64,000 bases of DNA from Massilia antarctica. Lineage in GTDB: Bacteria; Pseudomonadota; Gammaproteobacteria; Burkholderiales; Burkholderiaceae_D. Positions 6,512 through 16,500 of the stretch are shown piece after piece. The stretch's first letter is position 1; each line of letters opens with the position of its first letter. Made by a program: the position numbers and the translations under genes. A model generated the notes under the pieces. That model was not told where the DNA came from, searched no databases, and worked only from the letters and a program-made list of their open reading frames with translations. Location: positions 2,418,001 to 2,482,000 of the forward strand of contig NZ_CP065053.1 of NCBI RefSeq assembly GCF_015689335.1. Reading direction: 5' to 3'.

Positions 6512-8047
6512 TCACCCCAAAAACATCTTATACACCGGATTGGCACTCTCATCCCAATAGCGGTATCCGAGCGTGGTGAGGAAGGTGCGGAACTCTTCCA
6601 TTTCTTCGGCCGGCACTTGCAGGCCCACCAGAATCCGTCCCACATCGCCGCCTTGATTGCGGTAATGGAACAGCGAAATATTCCAGTTCGGCGCCATGCT
6701 GTCCAGGAAGCGCATCAACGCGCCCGGACGCTCGGGGAATTCGAAACGATACAGCAACTCGTCATGGGCCAAGGCACTCTTGCCTCCCACCAAATGGCGG
6801 ATGTGCAGCTTGGCCAGCTCATCGTGCGTCAAATCGAGCGTCTTGAAGTCGTTCTGCTCGAAGGTACGCGCCAGCACGCCGGACTCGCCGCGGCTGGCAA
6901 TCTGCACGCCCACGAACACGTGCGCCTCGGCCGCATCGCTGACCCGGTAGTTAAACTCGGTCACATTGCGCGGCCCGATCAGCGCGCAAAAGCGCTTGAA
7001 GCTGCCGCGCTGCTCCGGAATGGTCACGGCGAACACCGCCTCGCGCGCTTCGCCCAGCTCCGCGCGCTCGGCCACGAAACGCAGGCGGTCGAAGTTCATG
7101 TTGGCGCCGCAGGCGATCGCCACCAGGGTCTCGCCGCGCACCGGGTTCTTGCTCATCGCCGAACGCTCGACATACGCCTTGGCGCCGGCCACCGCCAGCG
7201 CGCCGGAGGGTTCCAGAATCGAGCGCGTGTCCTGGAACACGTCCTTGATCGCCGCGCAGATCGCATCGGTATCGACCAGGATGATCTCATCCACGTACAG
7301 CTGCGCCAGGCGGAAGGTCTCTTCGCCGACCAGGCGCACGGCGGTGCCGTCGGCGAACAGGCCGACATCGGGCAGGGTCACGCGCTGGCCAGCTTTCAGG
7401 CTGCGCGCCATCGCGTCCGAATCGGTCGACTGCACGCCGATGATCTTGATATCCGGGCGAATCTGCTTGACGTACGCCGCCACCCCGCCGATCAAGCCGC
7501 CGCCGCCAATGGCGACAAAAATCGCATGGATCGGGCCCGAATGCTGGCGCAAGATCTCCATGCCCACCGTGCCCTGGCCGGCGATGACGTCCGGATCGTC
7601 GAACGGGTGCACAAAGGCGAGGTTCTGTTCTTTTTCCAAGGTCAGCGCGAAGTTATAGGCGTCGGTGTACGAGTCGCCGTGCAAAATCACTTCCACATTG
7701 GCGCCGCCGAAGGCCTTGACCGCATCGACCTTCACGCTCGGCGTGGTGGTCGGCATGACGATCACCGCGCGGCAGCCGATCTTGGCGGCGGACATGGCCA
7801 CGCCTTGCGCGTGATTGCCGGCCGACGCGCAGATCACGCCGCGCTTGAGCTGCGCCGGCGCCAGGTTGGCCATCTTGTTGTACGCGCCCCGCAGCTTGAA
7901 ACTGAACACGCTCTGCATGTCTTCGCGCTTGAAGTAAATGCGGTTCTCCATGCGCTGCGACAGGATCGGCGCCAATTCGAGCGGCGTTTCGGTGGCGACG
8001 TCATAGACGCGGGCGGTCAGGATTTTTTTGAGGTAGTCGATAGTCAT
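6512..8047 (-). CDS. ilvA: Threonine ammonia-lyase, biosynthetic
   Basis: PLP-dependent threonine deaminase giving 2-oxobutanoate, the first step of isoleucine synthesis. At 511 residues it has the length of E. coli IlvA. The N-terminal catalytic domain carries the PLP lysine in FSFKLRGAYNKM (K51) and the phosphate-binding loop GGGGLIGG (around 190). The C-terminal third holds two ACT-like regulatory domains (about 330-510), which mediate isoleucine inhibition in this family. The frame is open to 8203, but the ATG at 8047 (MTIDYLKKILTARVYDV) is the family start. It is transcribed alone on the minus strand, divergent from the YqaA-like gene. Confidence 0.96.
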   Translation of the reverse strand: MTIDYLKKILTARVYDVATETPLELAPILSQRMENRIYFKREDMQSVFSFKLRGAYNKMANLAPAQLKRGVICASAGNHAQGVAMSAAKIGCRAVIVMPTTTPSVKVDAVKAFGGANVEVILHGDSYTDAYNFALTLEKEQNLAFVHPFDDPDVIAGQGTVGMEILRQHSGPIHAIFVAIGGGGLIGGVAAYVKQIRPDIKIIGVQSTDSDAMARSLKAGQRVTLPDVGLFADGTAVRLVGEETFRLAQLYVDEIILVDTDAICAAIKDVFQDTRSILEPSGALAVAGAKAYVERSAMSKNPVRGETLVAIACGANMNFDRLRFVAERAELGEAREAVFAVTIPEQRGSFKRFCALIGPRNVTEFNYRVSDAAEAHVFVGVQIASRGESGVLARTFEQNDFKTLDLTHDELAKLHIRHLVGGKSALAHDELLYRFEFPERPGALMRFLDSMAPNWNISLFHYRNQGGDVGRILVGLQVPAEEMEEFRTFLTTLGYRYWDESANPVYKMFLG

Positions 8048-8203
8048 AGTCTGCAAACAAAGTGATTCTGGGCCGGAAAATCCGGAACGCGATGCTGTTG
8101 ACGCTGGACTGTGTTGTCGGTGGATGACCGAGGCTTGCAGTGCGATGCGCGGCTCCGGGTGGCGGGCTCGGCGTATCGTGTCGTTGCAATAGTTTTTCCT
8201 CAT

Positions 8204-8209
8204 TATAAT
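8204..8209 (+). promoter_or_regulatory. -10 element (TATAAT) upstream of the YqaA-like gene
   Basis: A perfect TATAAT overlaps the first in-frame ATG (8208), so that ATG would precede the transcript start. This supports translation from the ATG at 8241. A TTGCAA lies 14 bp upstream, closer than the ideal 17 bp. Confidence 0.4.
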
Positions 8210-8240
8210 GGACGGCTTCAGCAGCCATCAAAGTGCGTCC

Positions 8241-8753
8241 ATGATCGAATCCGCTGTCCTCTGGCTGCTCAAGGTGGTGGCCGCTCCCGCGGTCGGGCTC
8301 AGCTCGGTCTTCGTGATAGCATTCATTTCCGCAACACTGCTGCCGCTCGGGTCCGAGCCGGCCGTGTTTGCGGTCATCAAGGCCAATCCAGCCATGTTTT
8401 GGCCCGCGATTCTGGTGGCGACCCTGGGCAATACCCTGGGCGGGGCGCTCGACTACTTCATCGGCTACCGCGCCAAGGTCGCTTTTGCGAAAGAGCGCAA
8501 GTCGCGCTGGTTCGCCTGGCTGGCGCGCTATGGCGCCAAGACCATGCTGCTGTCGTGGGTGCCCGGGATTGGCGATCCGCTGTGCACACTGGGCGGCTGG
8601 CTGCATTTGCCGTTCTGGCCTAGCATCGGCTATATGGCGGTCGGCAAATTCGCGCGCTACCTGACCATGACTACCGGGCTGCTATATGTGCCGGACAGTT
8701 TCTGGAAGGGGCTGGGCGAGACCTTGTCCAATTTCTGGCACATGCTTTTTTAG
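8241..8753 (+). CDS. YqaA family membrane protein (DedA/SNARE-associated-like)
   Basis: A 170-residue polytopic inner-membrane protein of the YqaA group, which carries the SNARE-associated (DedA-like) domain. Visible features are the motif FISATLLPLGSEP, the glycine-rich LGNTLGGALDYFIGY and the re-entrant-type segment SWVPGIGDPLCTLGG. Related proteins have been linked to lipid transport or membrane homeostasis, but the role of YqaA itself is not settled. The start MIESAVLW fits the family. An ATG at 8208 would add 11 residues but overlaps the likely -10 box. It stands alone, divergent from ilvA. Confidence 0.85.
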   Translation: MIESAVLWLLKVVAAPAVGLSSVFVIAFISATLLPLGSEPAVFAVIKANPAMFWPAILVATLGNTLGGALDYFIGYRAKVAFAKERKSRWFAWLARYGAKTMLLSWVPGIGDPLCTLGGWLHLPFWPSIGYMAVGKFARYLTMTTGLLYVPDSFWKGLGETLSNFWHMLF

Positions 8754-9100
8754 CGATACCCTGCGCTTCGTCGTTCCCGCGCAGCCTCCAGTTTCAAGGA
8801 AACTCCTCAAATCTCTTGGAACTGTGCAAAGTCAGAGGCCAGTTCCAAATGGCGCTAACTTATGCTCCGTCTTTCCCGCGCAGGCGGGAATCCATAGCAC
8901 CTTCGCTCAGTTGAGGTGCTATGGGTTCTCGTCTACGCGGGAACGACGGTTTTGAGGCCTGTGGTCGCAAAGCTGCTTAACTTAGCAGCAAAGGCCAGTT
9001 CCTGGAGAGGCGGGAACCCAAGTTCGTACCGCAGCTACGGGCGGCTCTGGAACTTGGGGGGACGCATGCGTTCCCGCCTGCGTGGGAGCGATGTGGTGGG
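8754..9100. repeat. Repeat-filled intergenic region (copies 2 and 3 of the dispersed palindromic family)
   Basis: The 347 bases between the YqaA-like gene and the TonB receptor gene contain no gene. One palindromic element spans about 8867-8948 (CCGTCTTTCCCGCGCAGGCG to CGGGAACGACGG, with an inner GCACCT...AGGTGC stem). A second spans about 9006-9092 (GGCGGGAACCCAAGTTCG to CCCGCCTGCGTGGGAGCGA). A fragment of the same core is at 8769-8784. The cluster looks like nested or repeated insertion of the same element family, or a recombination product. Confidence 0.75.
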
Positions 9101-11233
9101 TCAGAGGCTCGTTTCCAGCACAATGCGCACCACCGCCGCCGACGATGCGCGCCCGGCGCGGGTGTTGCTGCCGTCAGCATCGGCATACGCACTGCCGCTG
9201 CGCCGGTCGCGGTGCAGCGCATTCGCCACCGACAGGCGCAACTGCGTGGTCGCCCCGGCCTTCCATAGGCCATACAGATCGAGCACGCGTACCGGACCCG
9301 TATCGCTGCGCAGGTAGCGGCTCATTTGCGTCGCCCCGCCAAACTGCAGGTTCAGGTTCATCCCCACCGTGTACAGCGCCCCGATGCGCGCATCGAAGCC
9401 GATATTGGCCGTGATGCGGGCCTGGTCGCCCAGGCGGTTGTCCGGCCCCGGCACAGCATCCAGGCGCGACCAGTTGCGCGCTGCGTTGGCGCGCAGGTCC
9501 ATGTCCGGCGCCGCCGGCAGCACGCTGCGCAGCGCGAAGCGGGCGTCGAATTCGAGTCCCGCCACTTTCGCCTTGCCGTTGTTGAAGGGTGTCGAGATCC
9601 AGGCGCCATTCTCCTGATACAGGGTTTGCACCGTCACCGCATCGATCCGGCGCGCATAGGCCGACACGCTGGCCACGCCGTTCTTGCCGAAGTACGATTC
9701 GTAAGCCGCGTCGACACCCCACGCCAGTTCTGGCTTGAGCGCCGGGTTGCCGCGCACGTCCGGATTGGTCGGCCCGTTGGCGTTGTTGACCGTGTACCGG
9801 CGCGGCACCAGGTTGCGCACCGCCGGCGCCTTGTACGTACGCGACAGCGAAAAGCGCAACTGGTCCTTGCCATCGAGCTTCCACAGCAGCTGCGTGACGG
9901 GACTGAACACGGACGATTTGCTGCTCACTTGCGCCAAGGTGCGTCCCTCGGTCGAGGTGTGCAGCCCTTCCCAGCGCAGGCCGAGGTAAGCTTGCAAGCG
10001 CGGCAATACGGTCCATTCATCCTGTGCGAATACCGCCAGGCGGCTGACCAGCGCGCGGTAGTCCTCATCGAGCTGCGACAGGAACAGGCCGCCGGCGGCG
10101 CTGTCGTTCTGGCGCCGTGATTCGGTGCGCTCGGTGCGCCCACCTTCCCAGCCGATGCCCATGGCGTGGCCCGGCATCAGCGGCGCCAGGTATTTTCCGC
10201 TCAAGACGGCGCTGTTGTCGACCGCGTCCGAGAGCACCTTGCGCGCCAAGGTACCGGTCTTGCCCGCGCCCCTGAACAGATAATCCGATTCGCGCTTGTT
10301 GCGATTGAGCCCCGCCTTGACCGTGAGCTTGCCGTCGGCGCCGACCTGGCGCGCCAGGCTGATGTCGCTGCGTGCCGATACCGTTTCCGCCCTGGTGCCG
10401 TAATCGTTGATGGGATACTCGGTGGGGGCGCCGGAGACGGTGGTTTCGACCGCGTTGCCGTTGTTGGCGTTGCGCGAGACATCGATGAAGGTCTGCCACG
10501 CCAGGCTGCCGCCGTCGGCCAGGGTCCAGTTCACGCGCGGGGTCAGGTTCAGGCGCGTGCTGCGAAACGACGCCCACTCGCGCAGTTCGCGCCGCGCCAG
10601 CGGAGCTGCGCCGGCGTCGTCCAGCGTTTCAAGCGTCATATAGCTGTTGTCGCTGGTCGTGCGCGTCATCTCGGCCGCCAGCGAATACGCCAGGTCGCCG
10701 GCATGCTCGCCCCATTGCAGCGACGCCGACGGGTCGCCCCGTCCCGGCAGCAGGCCCGTGCCAAGTTTCACGTCGCGCTGCTTGCGCGCGTTGCCCTTCT
10801 TGAGAATCACGTTGATGGTCCCGGCGATGGCCTGCGAACCCAGTTCCGCCGTGGCGGTGCGCAAAATGTCGATCCGTTCAATCATCGCCGGAGCGATGCT
10901 GTCGATCGAAAACCCAGCCGCCACCGGATCGCCGTTGACCAGCAGCTGCGTATAGCCGGCGCCCAGCCCGCGCATGCGGATCTCGCCGCCGCTCAGCGAC
11001 ACGCCGGGCTGGCGCCTGAGCACCGCGGAGAGCGACGTGTCGCCATATTGGACGATCTCGTCGCGTCCGACCACGATGCGCGCGGCGGTGTCGTCGCGCC
11101 GCAGATTGGCGCTGCCGGCGCCGCTCACCTCGACCCGCTGGATCGTGCCACTGGGCTCCTGGGCGTGGGCGGCGTGGCTGAAGGAAGATAGCAGGGCGAT
11201 TGCTTGCGCGGAAAAGACAAGAGTGGATTTCAT
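9101..11233 (-). CDS. TonB-dependent outer-membrane receptor
   Basis: Outer-membrane active transporter of 710 residues. A signal peptide (MKSTLVFSAQAIALLSS..., cleavage near AHA|Q at about 25) is followed by a plug domain (about 40-150, with VLRRQPGVSLSGGEIRMRG and the plug motif IERIDILRTATAE) and a 22-strand-type barrel with long loops. The frame is open to 11392, but only the ATG at 11233 places the signal peptide at the N-terminus. The last residues (VRIVLETSL) end in leucine rather than the usual aromatic residue. The ligand cannot be read from sequence. It is divergent from a LytS/LytTR pair, which may control it. Confidence 0.9.
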   Translation of the reverse strand: MKSTLVFSAQAIALLSSFSHAAHAQEPSGTIQRVEVSGAGSANLRRDDTAARIVVGRDEIVQYGDTSLSAVLRRQPGVSLSGGEIRMRGLGAGYTQLLVNGDPVAAGFSIDSIAPAMIERIDILRTATAELGSQAIAGTINVILKKGNARKQRDVKLGTGLLPGRGDPSASLQWGEHAGDLAYSLAAEMTRTTSDNSYMTLETLDDAGAAPLARRELREWASFRSTRLNLTPRVNWTLADGGSLAWQTFIDVSRNANNGNAVETTVSGAPTEYPINDYGTRAETVSARSDISLARQVGADGKLTVKAGLNRNKRESDYLFRGAGKTGTLARKVLSDAVDNSAVLSGKYLAPLMPGHAMGIGWEGGRTERTESRRQNDSAAGGLFLSQLDEDYRALVSRLAVFAQDEWTVLPRLQAYLGLRWEGLHTSTEGRTLAQVSSKSSVFSPVTQLLWKLDGKDQLRFSLSRTYKAPAVRNLVPRRYTVNNANGPTNPDVRGNPALKPELAWGVDAAYESYFGKNGVASVSAYARRIDAVTVQTLYQENGAWISTPFNNGKAKVAGLEFDARFALRSVLPAAPDMDLRANAARNWSRLDAVPGPDNRLGDQARITANIGFDARIGALYTVGMNLNLQFGGATQMSRYLRSDTGPVRVLDLYGLWKAGATTQLRLSVANALHRDRRSGSAYADADGSNTRAGRASSAAVVRIVLETSL

Positions 11234-11379
11234 GAACGATCGAGTGGTTGACGGGGACGCCGATTGTGTCCGCTCGCCCGCCCGCGCAACACCGGTATGT
11301 GACGAGTCGCCGGAACTGGATGACGAAGGCCGCAGCATGGCGGAAAATTGGCGCGGTGGCGCTGGTATACTTTGCATCG
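11234..11379. promoter_or_regulatory. Divergent promoter region between the TonB receptor and the two-component genes
   Basis: These 146 bases separate two oppositely transcribed starts. TATACT at 11366-11371 is close to the histidine kinase ATG and would give an almost leaderless message if used. No clear LytTR-type direct repeats were found by eye. Confidence 0.4.
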
Positions 11380-12510
11380 ATGACCACCGCACAGAATCCG
11401 CCCCCGCAAACCAGCCTGCCCAAGGCCCTCCTGACGATTGTGTTGATCTGGACGGTGCTGTGTGCGATCGGCGCCGTCGGTAACCACAGCGACAATTTGC
11501 AACGCGGCGGCGTCAGCCACTCCTACGTGCATTTGTTCTGGCTCTGGTGGCGCGAGCACCTGCTGCTGATGTCGATGAGCTTCGCGTGCTACGCATTTTT
11601 TACCGCCCGCCCGGCGGCGCTGGGCAGCGTGCCGCGCATCCTTGTCGCCTACCTGCTGGCCGCGGCCGTGTTCACGCCGCTCGAACTGCTTAATGCCGGC
11701 ATGCTCAAACTATACAACGAGGGTGCGCTGTCTGGACTTGCGCCGGTTGTCGACGCCGCGCTGGCGCGCTCGCGATTCTGGCAGTTCATGGCGCTGGTGT
11801 GGGTGACGTTCACGTTCGTGGCCGTGGTGGCCGCGTGCAGCTGGCGCGAAGGCCGCCGGCGCGAGCAGGCCTGGATGCGCTCCCAGAGCGACAATCTGAA
11901 TCTTCGGCTGGAGCTGGAGCAGCAACGCTTGCTGGCGCTGCGCGGCCAGCTGGAACCGCATTTTCTTTTCAATGCCTTGAACGCCATCAGCGCGCTGGTG
12001 CGCTCGGACGACAAGCGGGTGGCGCTGGACGGCATCAACCACCTGAGTGCCTTGCTGCGCTATGCGCTGGAAGCGAGCGCGCGCGATCACGTCGGCGTGC
12101 GCGAAGAGCGCCAGTTCCTCGACGACTACCTGGCCTTGCAGCGCTTGCGTTACGGCGCGCGCCTGCGGATCAGTATCGAAGGCGACAGCGAGGCGGTGCT
12201 GGACGGCGACATGCCGCCGCTGCTGCTGCAACCGCTGATCGAAAACGCGCTGCGCCATGACCTGGACTGTCACGACCGCCCGAGCGATATCCGCGTCGCC
12301 TTCGCCGCGGGCGCGGGCCGCCTGACGGTCCACGTATCCAACCCGGCCGGCGAGGCCCGCTCGGCCAATCCCGGCCTCGGACTGGGCCTGCGCCATGTCC
12401 GCGCGCGCCTTCAACTGGCCTACGGCGACAGCGCCTCACTGCAAACGGGCCTGGACGAGGGCCGCTTCGTGGTCGACATCCGCATGCCGCTGCATGCACC
12501 CGACACATGA
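11380..12510 (+). CDS. LytS/YehU-type sensor histidine kinase
   Basis: A 376-residue membrane sensor kinase. Four predicted membrane segments (about 14-34, 53-75, 84-105 and 133-153) precede a short coiled linker and the His_kinase domain with the phospho-histidine in GQLEPHFLFNALNAIS (H194). The ATP-binding part includes LLLQPLIENAL and the glycine-rich PGLGLGLRHVRARL. An in-frame ATG at 11248 would add 44 residues that look non-coding and would reach the receptor promoter, so 11380 is preferred. The stop overlaps the next start (ATGA), so the response regulator is translationally coupled. The stimulus is unknown. Confidence 0.88.
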   Translation: MTTAQNPPPQTSLPKALLTIVLIWTVLCAIGAVGNHSDNLQRGGVSHSYVHLFWLWWREHLLLMSMSFACYAFFTARPAALGSVPRILVAYLLAAAVFTPLELLNAGMLKLYNEGALSGLAPVVDAALARSRFWQFMALVWVTFTFVAVVAACSWREGRRREQAWMRSQSDNLNLRLELEQQRLLALRGQLEPHFLFNALNAISALVRSDDKRVALDGINHLSALLRYALEASARDHVGVREERQFLDDYLALQRLRYGARLRISIEGDSEAVLDGDMPPLLLQPLIENALRHDLDCHDRPSDIRVAFAAGAGRLTVHVSNPAGEARSANPGLGLGLRHVRARLQLAYGDSASLQTGLDEGRFVVDIRMPLHAPDT

Positions 12511-13286
12511 TGGTGCGCGCGTTGATCGTCGACGACGAGGAACCGGGCCGGGTCAACCTGCGCTACGCCCTGGCCGACCACGCGCGCTGGCAAGTTGTTG
12601 GCGAGTGCCCCAGCGCGGCCGCGGCGCAGGTCTGCATCGCCGCGCAGGATATCGACGTGGTATTCCTCGATATCCAGATGCCGGGCGACTCCGGCCTGGT
12701 GCTGGCGCGCGCCTTGGCCGGCTTGGCCAACCCGCCGCTGGTCATTTTTGTCACCGCGCATAACGCCTTTGCGCTGGAGGCGTTCGAGGTGCACGCCCTC
12801 GACTACCTGCTCAAACCCGTCCACGATGCGCGCCTGGCCGCGGCCCTGGCGCGCGCCGAAGCGATGCTGGAACTGCGTCAGCGGCCAGCCTACGGCGCGG
12901 CGTTGCGCGCCTGGGCCGACGCCGGCGACGAAGGTCCCGGCACGCCGGAGCGCTACTGGCAGCAAGTGAGCGTGCGCTCGGTCGGCCGCATCGAATGCAT
13001 CCGGCTGGGCGACGTCGACTGGATCGAAACCTGCGGTAATTATGTCAGCCTGCACCTGAGCGCGCGCAAGGTCATGTACCGCTTGCCCCTCAGCCGCCTG
13101 CTGGCCCATCTCGATCCGGCCTGTTTTCTCCGCGTGCATCGCGGCGCCGTGGTGCGCACCTGCCAGGCCGCCAATCTGGAGGTGGTGGGCGACGGCGCGT
13201 GGCGCCTGACCCTGCGCTCGGGTGTCCTCGTGGCCGTGAGCGAACGCTATGTCGAGGCCCTGCGTGCGGCCATGCGGGAGCGCTGA
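12507..13286 (+). CDS. LytTR family response regulator
   Basis: A 259-residue regulator. The receiver domain (about 3-120) has the acidic pair D9/D10 and the phospho-acceptor D55 in VVFLDIQMPG, with the conserved lysine in LLKPV. A LytTR DNA-binding domain (about 150-255) has the typical DVDWIETCGNYVSLHL and FLRVHRGAVV. It overlaps the sensor kinase gene by 4 bp and is its cognate partner. LytTR proteins bind paired direct repeats upstream of targets; the divergent TonB receptor gene is the nearest candidate, as inference. Confidence 0.92.
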   Translation: MMVRALIVDDEEPGRVNLRYALADHARWQVVGECPSAAAAQVCIAAQDIDVVFLDIQMPGDSGLVLARALAGLANPPLVIFVTAHNAFALEAFEVHALDYLLKPVHDARLAAALARAEAMLELRQRPAYGAALRAWADAGDEGPGTPERYWQQVSVRSVGRIECIRLGDVDWIETCGNYVSLHLSARKVMYRLPLSRLLAHLDPACFLRVHRGAVVRTCQAANLEVVGDGAWRLTLRSGVLVAVSERYVEALRAAMRER

Positions 13287-13517
13287 TCCGATGGCTGATT
13301 CAGCATATCGTTCCGGAAAACGCGACTTCGGCCGAATTTTGATCGGCAGAGAGTGATTTTAAATCCAAAAATTCTTGTCAATTTCTCAAATCGCCACCGA
13401 TTCGTTTGTGCCCTTTCCGCCTTTAGCCCTTGCAAAAGCGAAGGCTGTTCCTGCGTGGTGCAGCGCAATACGCTAGAATGAACTCCCTTAGGGTCAGTCC
13501 ACATAGTCCACCAATAC
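13287..13517. promoter_or_regulatory. Leader and promoter region of the DUF3683 operon
   Basis: These 231 bases hold no gene. TAGAAT at 13474-13479 is a plausible -10 box, about 40 bases before the start codon, but the matching -35 region is weak. The first half (about 13320-13390) is A/T-rich. Confidence 0.35.
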
Positions 13518-16500
13518 ATGAACGCCCCCGCACAAATCCAAGCACTTCTGGCCGAAACGCCAAACGGTCACGCCGCCACCCGCCTGCGCGAAATCCCTTA
13601 TAACTACACCTCGTTTTCGGACCGCGAAATCGTGATTCGTCTGCTGGGCGAGTCATCCTGGGAGCTGCTCGACGAATTGCGCGGCTCGCGTCAGACCGGG
13701 CGCTCGGCGCGCATGCTGTACGAGGTGCTGGGCGATATCTGGGTGGTGCGGCGCAATCCCTACCTCCAGGACGACATGCTGGACAACCCGAAGCGGCGCC
13801 AGGAACTGATCGACGCGCTGCATCACCGCCTGGCCGAAGTGGACAAGCGCCGCACCAGCGTCGACGCGGAGGGCGGCGACGACCCGGCCGGCGAAGTCGC
13901 GCGGGCGCGCAGCGCCAACGTGGAAAAGCTGCTCAAGGCGGCGTCCAAGGCGGTCGAAGACTTCGGCAACGAGTTCCGCCAGACCTGGGACCTGCGCAAG
14001 CGCACCACCAAGGTGCTGGGCCGCTACACCGAGAAACACAACATCTGCTTCGACGGCATGAAGCGCGTCGCCCACGTGACCGACGCCACCGACTGGCGCG
14101 TCGAATATCCGTTCGTGGTGCTCACACCCGACACCGAAGACGAGATGGCGGGCCTGGTAAAAGGCTGCATCGAACTCGGACTGACCATCATTCCGCGCGG
14201 CGGAGGAACCGGCTACACCGGCGGCGCCATTCCGCTCACGCCCATGTCGGCCGTCATCAACACCGAAAAACTGGTCACCCTGGGCGAGGTCGAAATGACC
14301 ATGCTGCCCGGCGTGGACCATGAATACGCGACCATCCATTCGGGCGCCGGCGTGGTCACCAAGCGCGTTTCCGACGCCGCCGAAAAGGCCGGCTTCGTGT
14401 TCGCGGTCGACCCGACGTCGGCCGAGGCCTCCTGCATCGGCGGCAACGTCGCCATGAATGCCGGCGGCAAGAAGGCCGTGTTGTGGGGCACCGCGCTCGA
14501 CAACCTGGCGTCGTGGAAGATGGTCGACCCGAACGGCGACTGGCTCGAAGTGACCCGCATCGGCCACAATCTGTCGAAGATCCACGACGCGCCGACCGCC
14601 ACCTTCAAGCTCGAATGGACCCATCCGAATGCGCGCGGCGAGGCGAAAGACGCGCCCTTCAAGACCGAGATGCTGGTCATCGAAGGCCGGCGCTTCCGCA
14701 AGGAAGGCCTGGGCAAGGACGTCACCGACAAATTCCTGGCCGGCCTGCCGGGCATCCAGAAAGAAGGCTGCGATGGCCTGATCACGTCGGCGCGCTGGAT
14801 CCTGCACAAGATGCCGAAGTACGCGCGCACCGTCTGCCTCGAATTCTTCGGCCAGGCGCGCGACGCGATTCCATCGATCGTCGAAATCAAGGATTACCTC
14901 GACGGCCTGCCGGCCAAGGGCGGCCCCGCTTTCGCGACCATTCGCCTGGCCGGCCTGGAACACCTCGATGAGCGCTATCTGCGCGCGGTCGGCTACGCCA
15001 CCAAATCGAAACGCGGCGTGCTGCCGAAAATGGCGCTGTTCGGCGACATCGTCGGCGACGACGAGAACGCGGTGGCGCAAGCCGCCTCGGAAGTGGTGCG
15101 CATCGCGAACACCCGTGTGGGCGAAGGCTTCGTGGCCGTCAGCCCGGAAGCGCGCAAGAAGTTCTGGCTCGACCGCGCCCGCACCGCGGCCATTGCGCGC
15201 CACACCAACGCCTTCAAGATCAACGAAGACGTGGTCATTCCGCTCAATCGCATGGGCGAATACACCGATGGCATCGAGCGTATCAACATCGAGCTGTCGA
15301 TCAAGAACAAGCTGCAGCTGACCGACGCACTGCGCGCGTTTTTCGCGGCCGGCAATCTGCCGGTCGGTAAAAGCGACGACGCCTCGGGCGAATCGATCGG
15401 CGACGAAGAAATGCTGGGCGACCGCGTGCAGCAAGCGAGCGAACTGCTCGACGCCGTGCACGCGCGCTGGACCTGGCTGCTGGCCGAACTCGACCAGCCG
15501 CTGGCAGGCGCGCGCGACGCCTTGCGCGCCATCGGCTTGGACCGCCTCGACGTCGTGTTCGACGAACGCCTGGCGCAGCAGCCCGGCGCCACCCTGTTCG
15601 ACGTGGTCCAGGACCGCACCGTGCGCGTCTCATGGAAGCAGGAGATCCGCGCGCAGCTGCGCCAGATCTTCAACGGCGCCGCCTACAAGCTCATTCTCGA
15701 CGAATCGAGCGCGATCCACCAGAAGGTGCTGCGTTCGCGCGTGTTCGTGGCGCTGCACATGCACGCCGGCGACGGCAATGTGCACACCAACCTGCCGGTC
15801 AATTCCGACGACTACGCCATGCTGCAGGATGCGCACGAAGCCGTGGGCCGCATCATGAAGCTGGCGCGTTCGCTCGACGGCGTGATCTCGGGCGAGCATG
15901 GCATCGGCATCACCAAGCTCGAATTTTTGACCGAAGAAGAAATCGGCGAATTCCGCGACTACAAGCTGCGCATCGATCCGGAAGGGCGCTTCAACAAGGG
16001 CAAGCTGCTTAACCTGCCCGAGTTCGGGGCTGACCTGCGCAACGCCTACACGCCGTCGTTCGGCCTGATGGGCCACGAATCGCTGATCATGCAGCAGAGC
16101 GATATCGGCGAGATCGCCAACAGCATCAAGGATTGCCTGCGCTGCGGTAAATGCAAACCGGTGTGCACCACTCACGTTCCGCGCGCGAACCTGCTGTATT
16201 CGCCGCGCGACAAGATCCTGGCGACGTCGTCGCTGATCGAAGCGTTCCTGTACGAAGAACAGACCCGCCGCGGCGTCTCGATCAAGCACTGGGAAGAATT
16301 CGAAGACGTGGCCGACCACTGCACCGTGTGCCACAAATGCGTCACGCCATGCCCGGTCAACATCGACTTCGGCGACGTGTCGATGAACATGCGTAACCTG
16401 CTGCGCAAGATGGACAAGAAGACCTTCAGGCCGGCCAATGCGGCGGCGATGTTCTTCCTGAACGCGACCGACCCGGTGACCATCAACGCCACGCGCCAGG

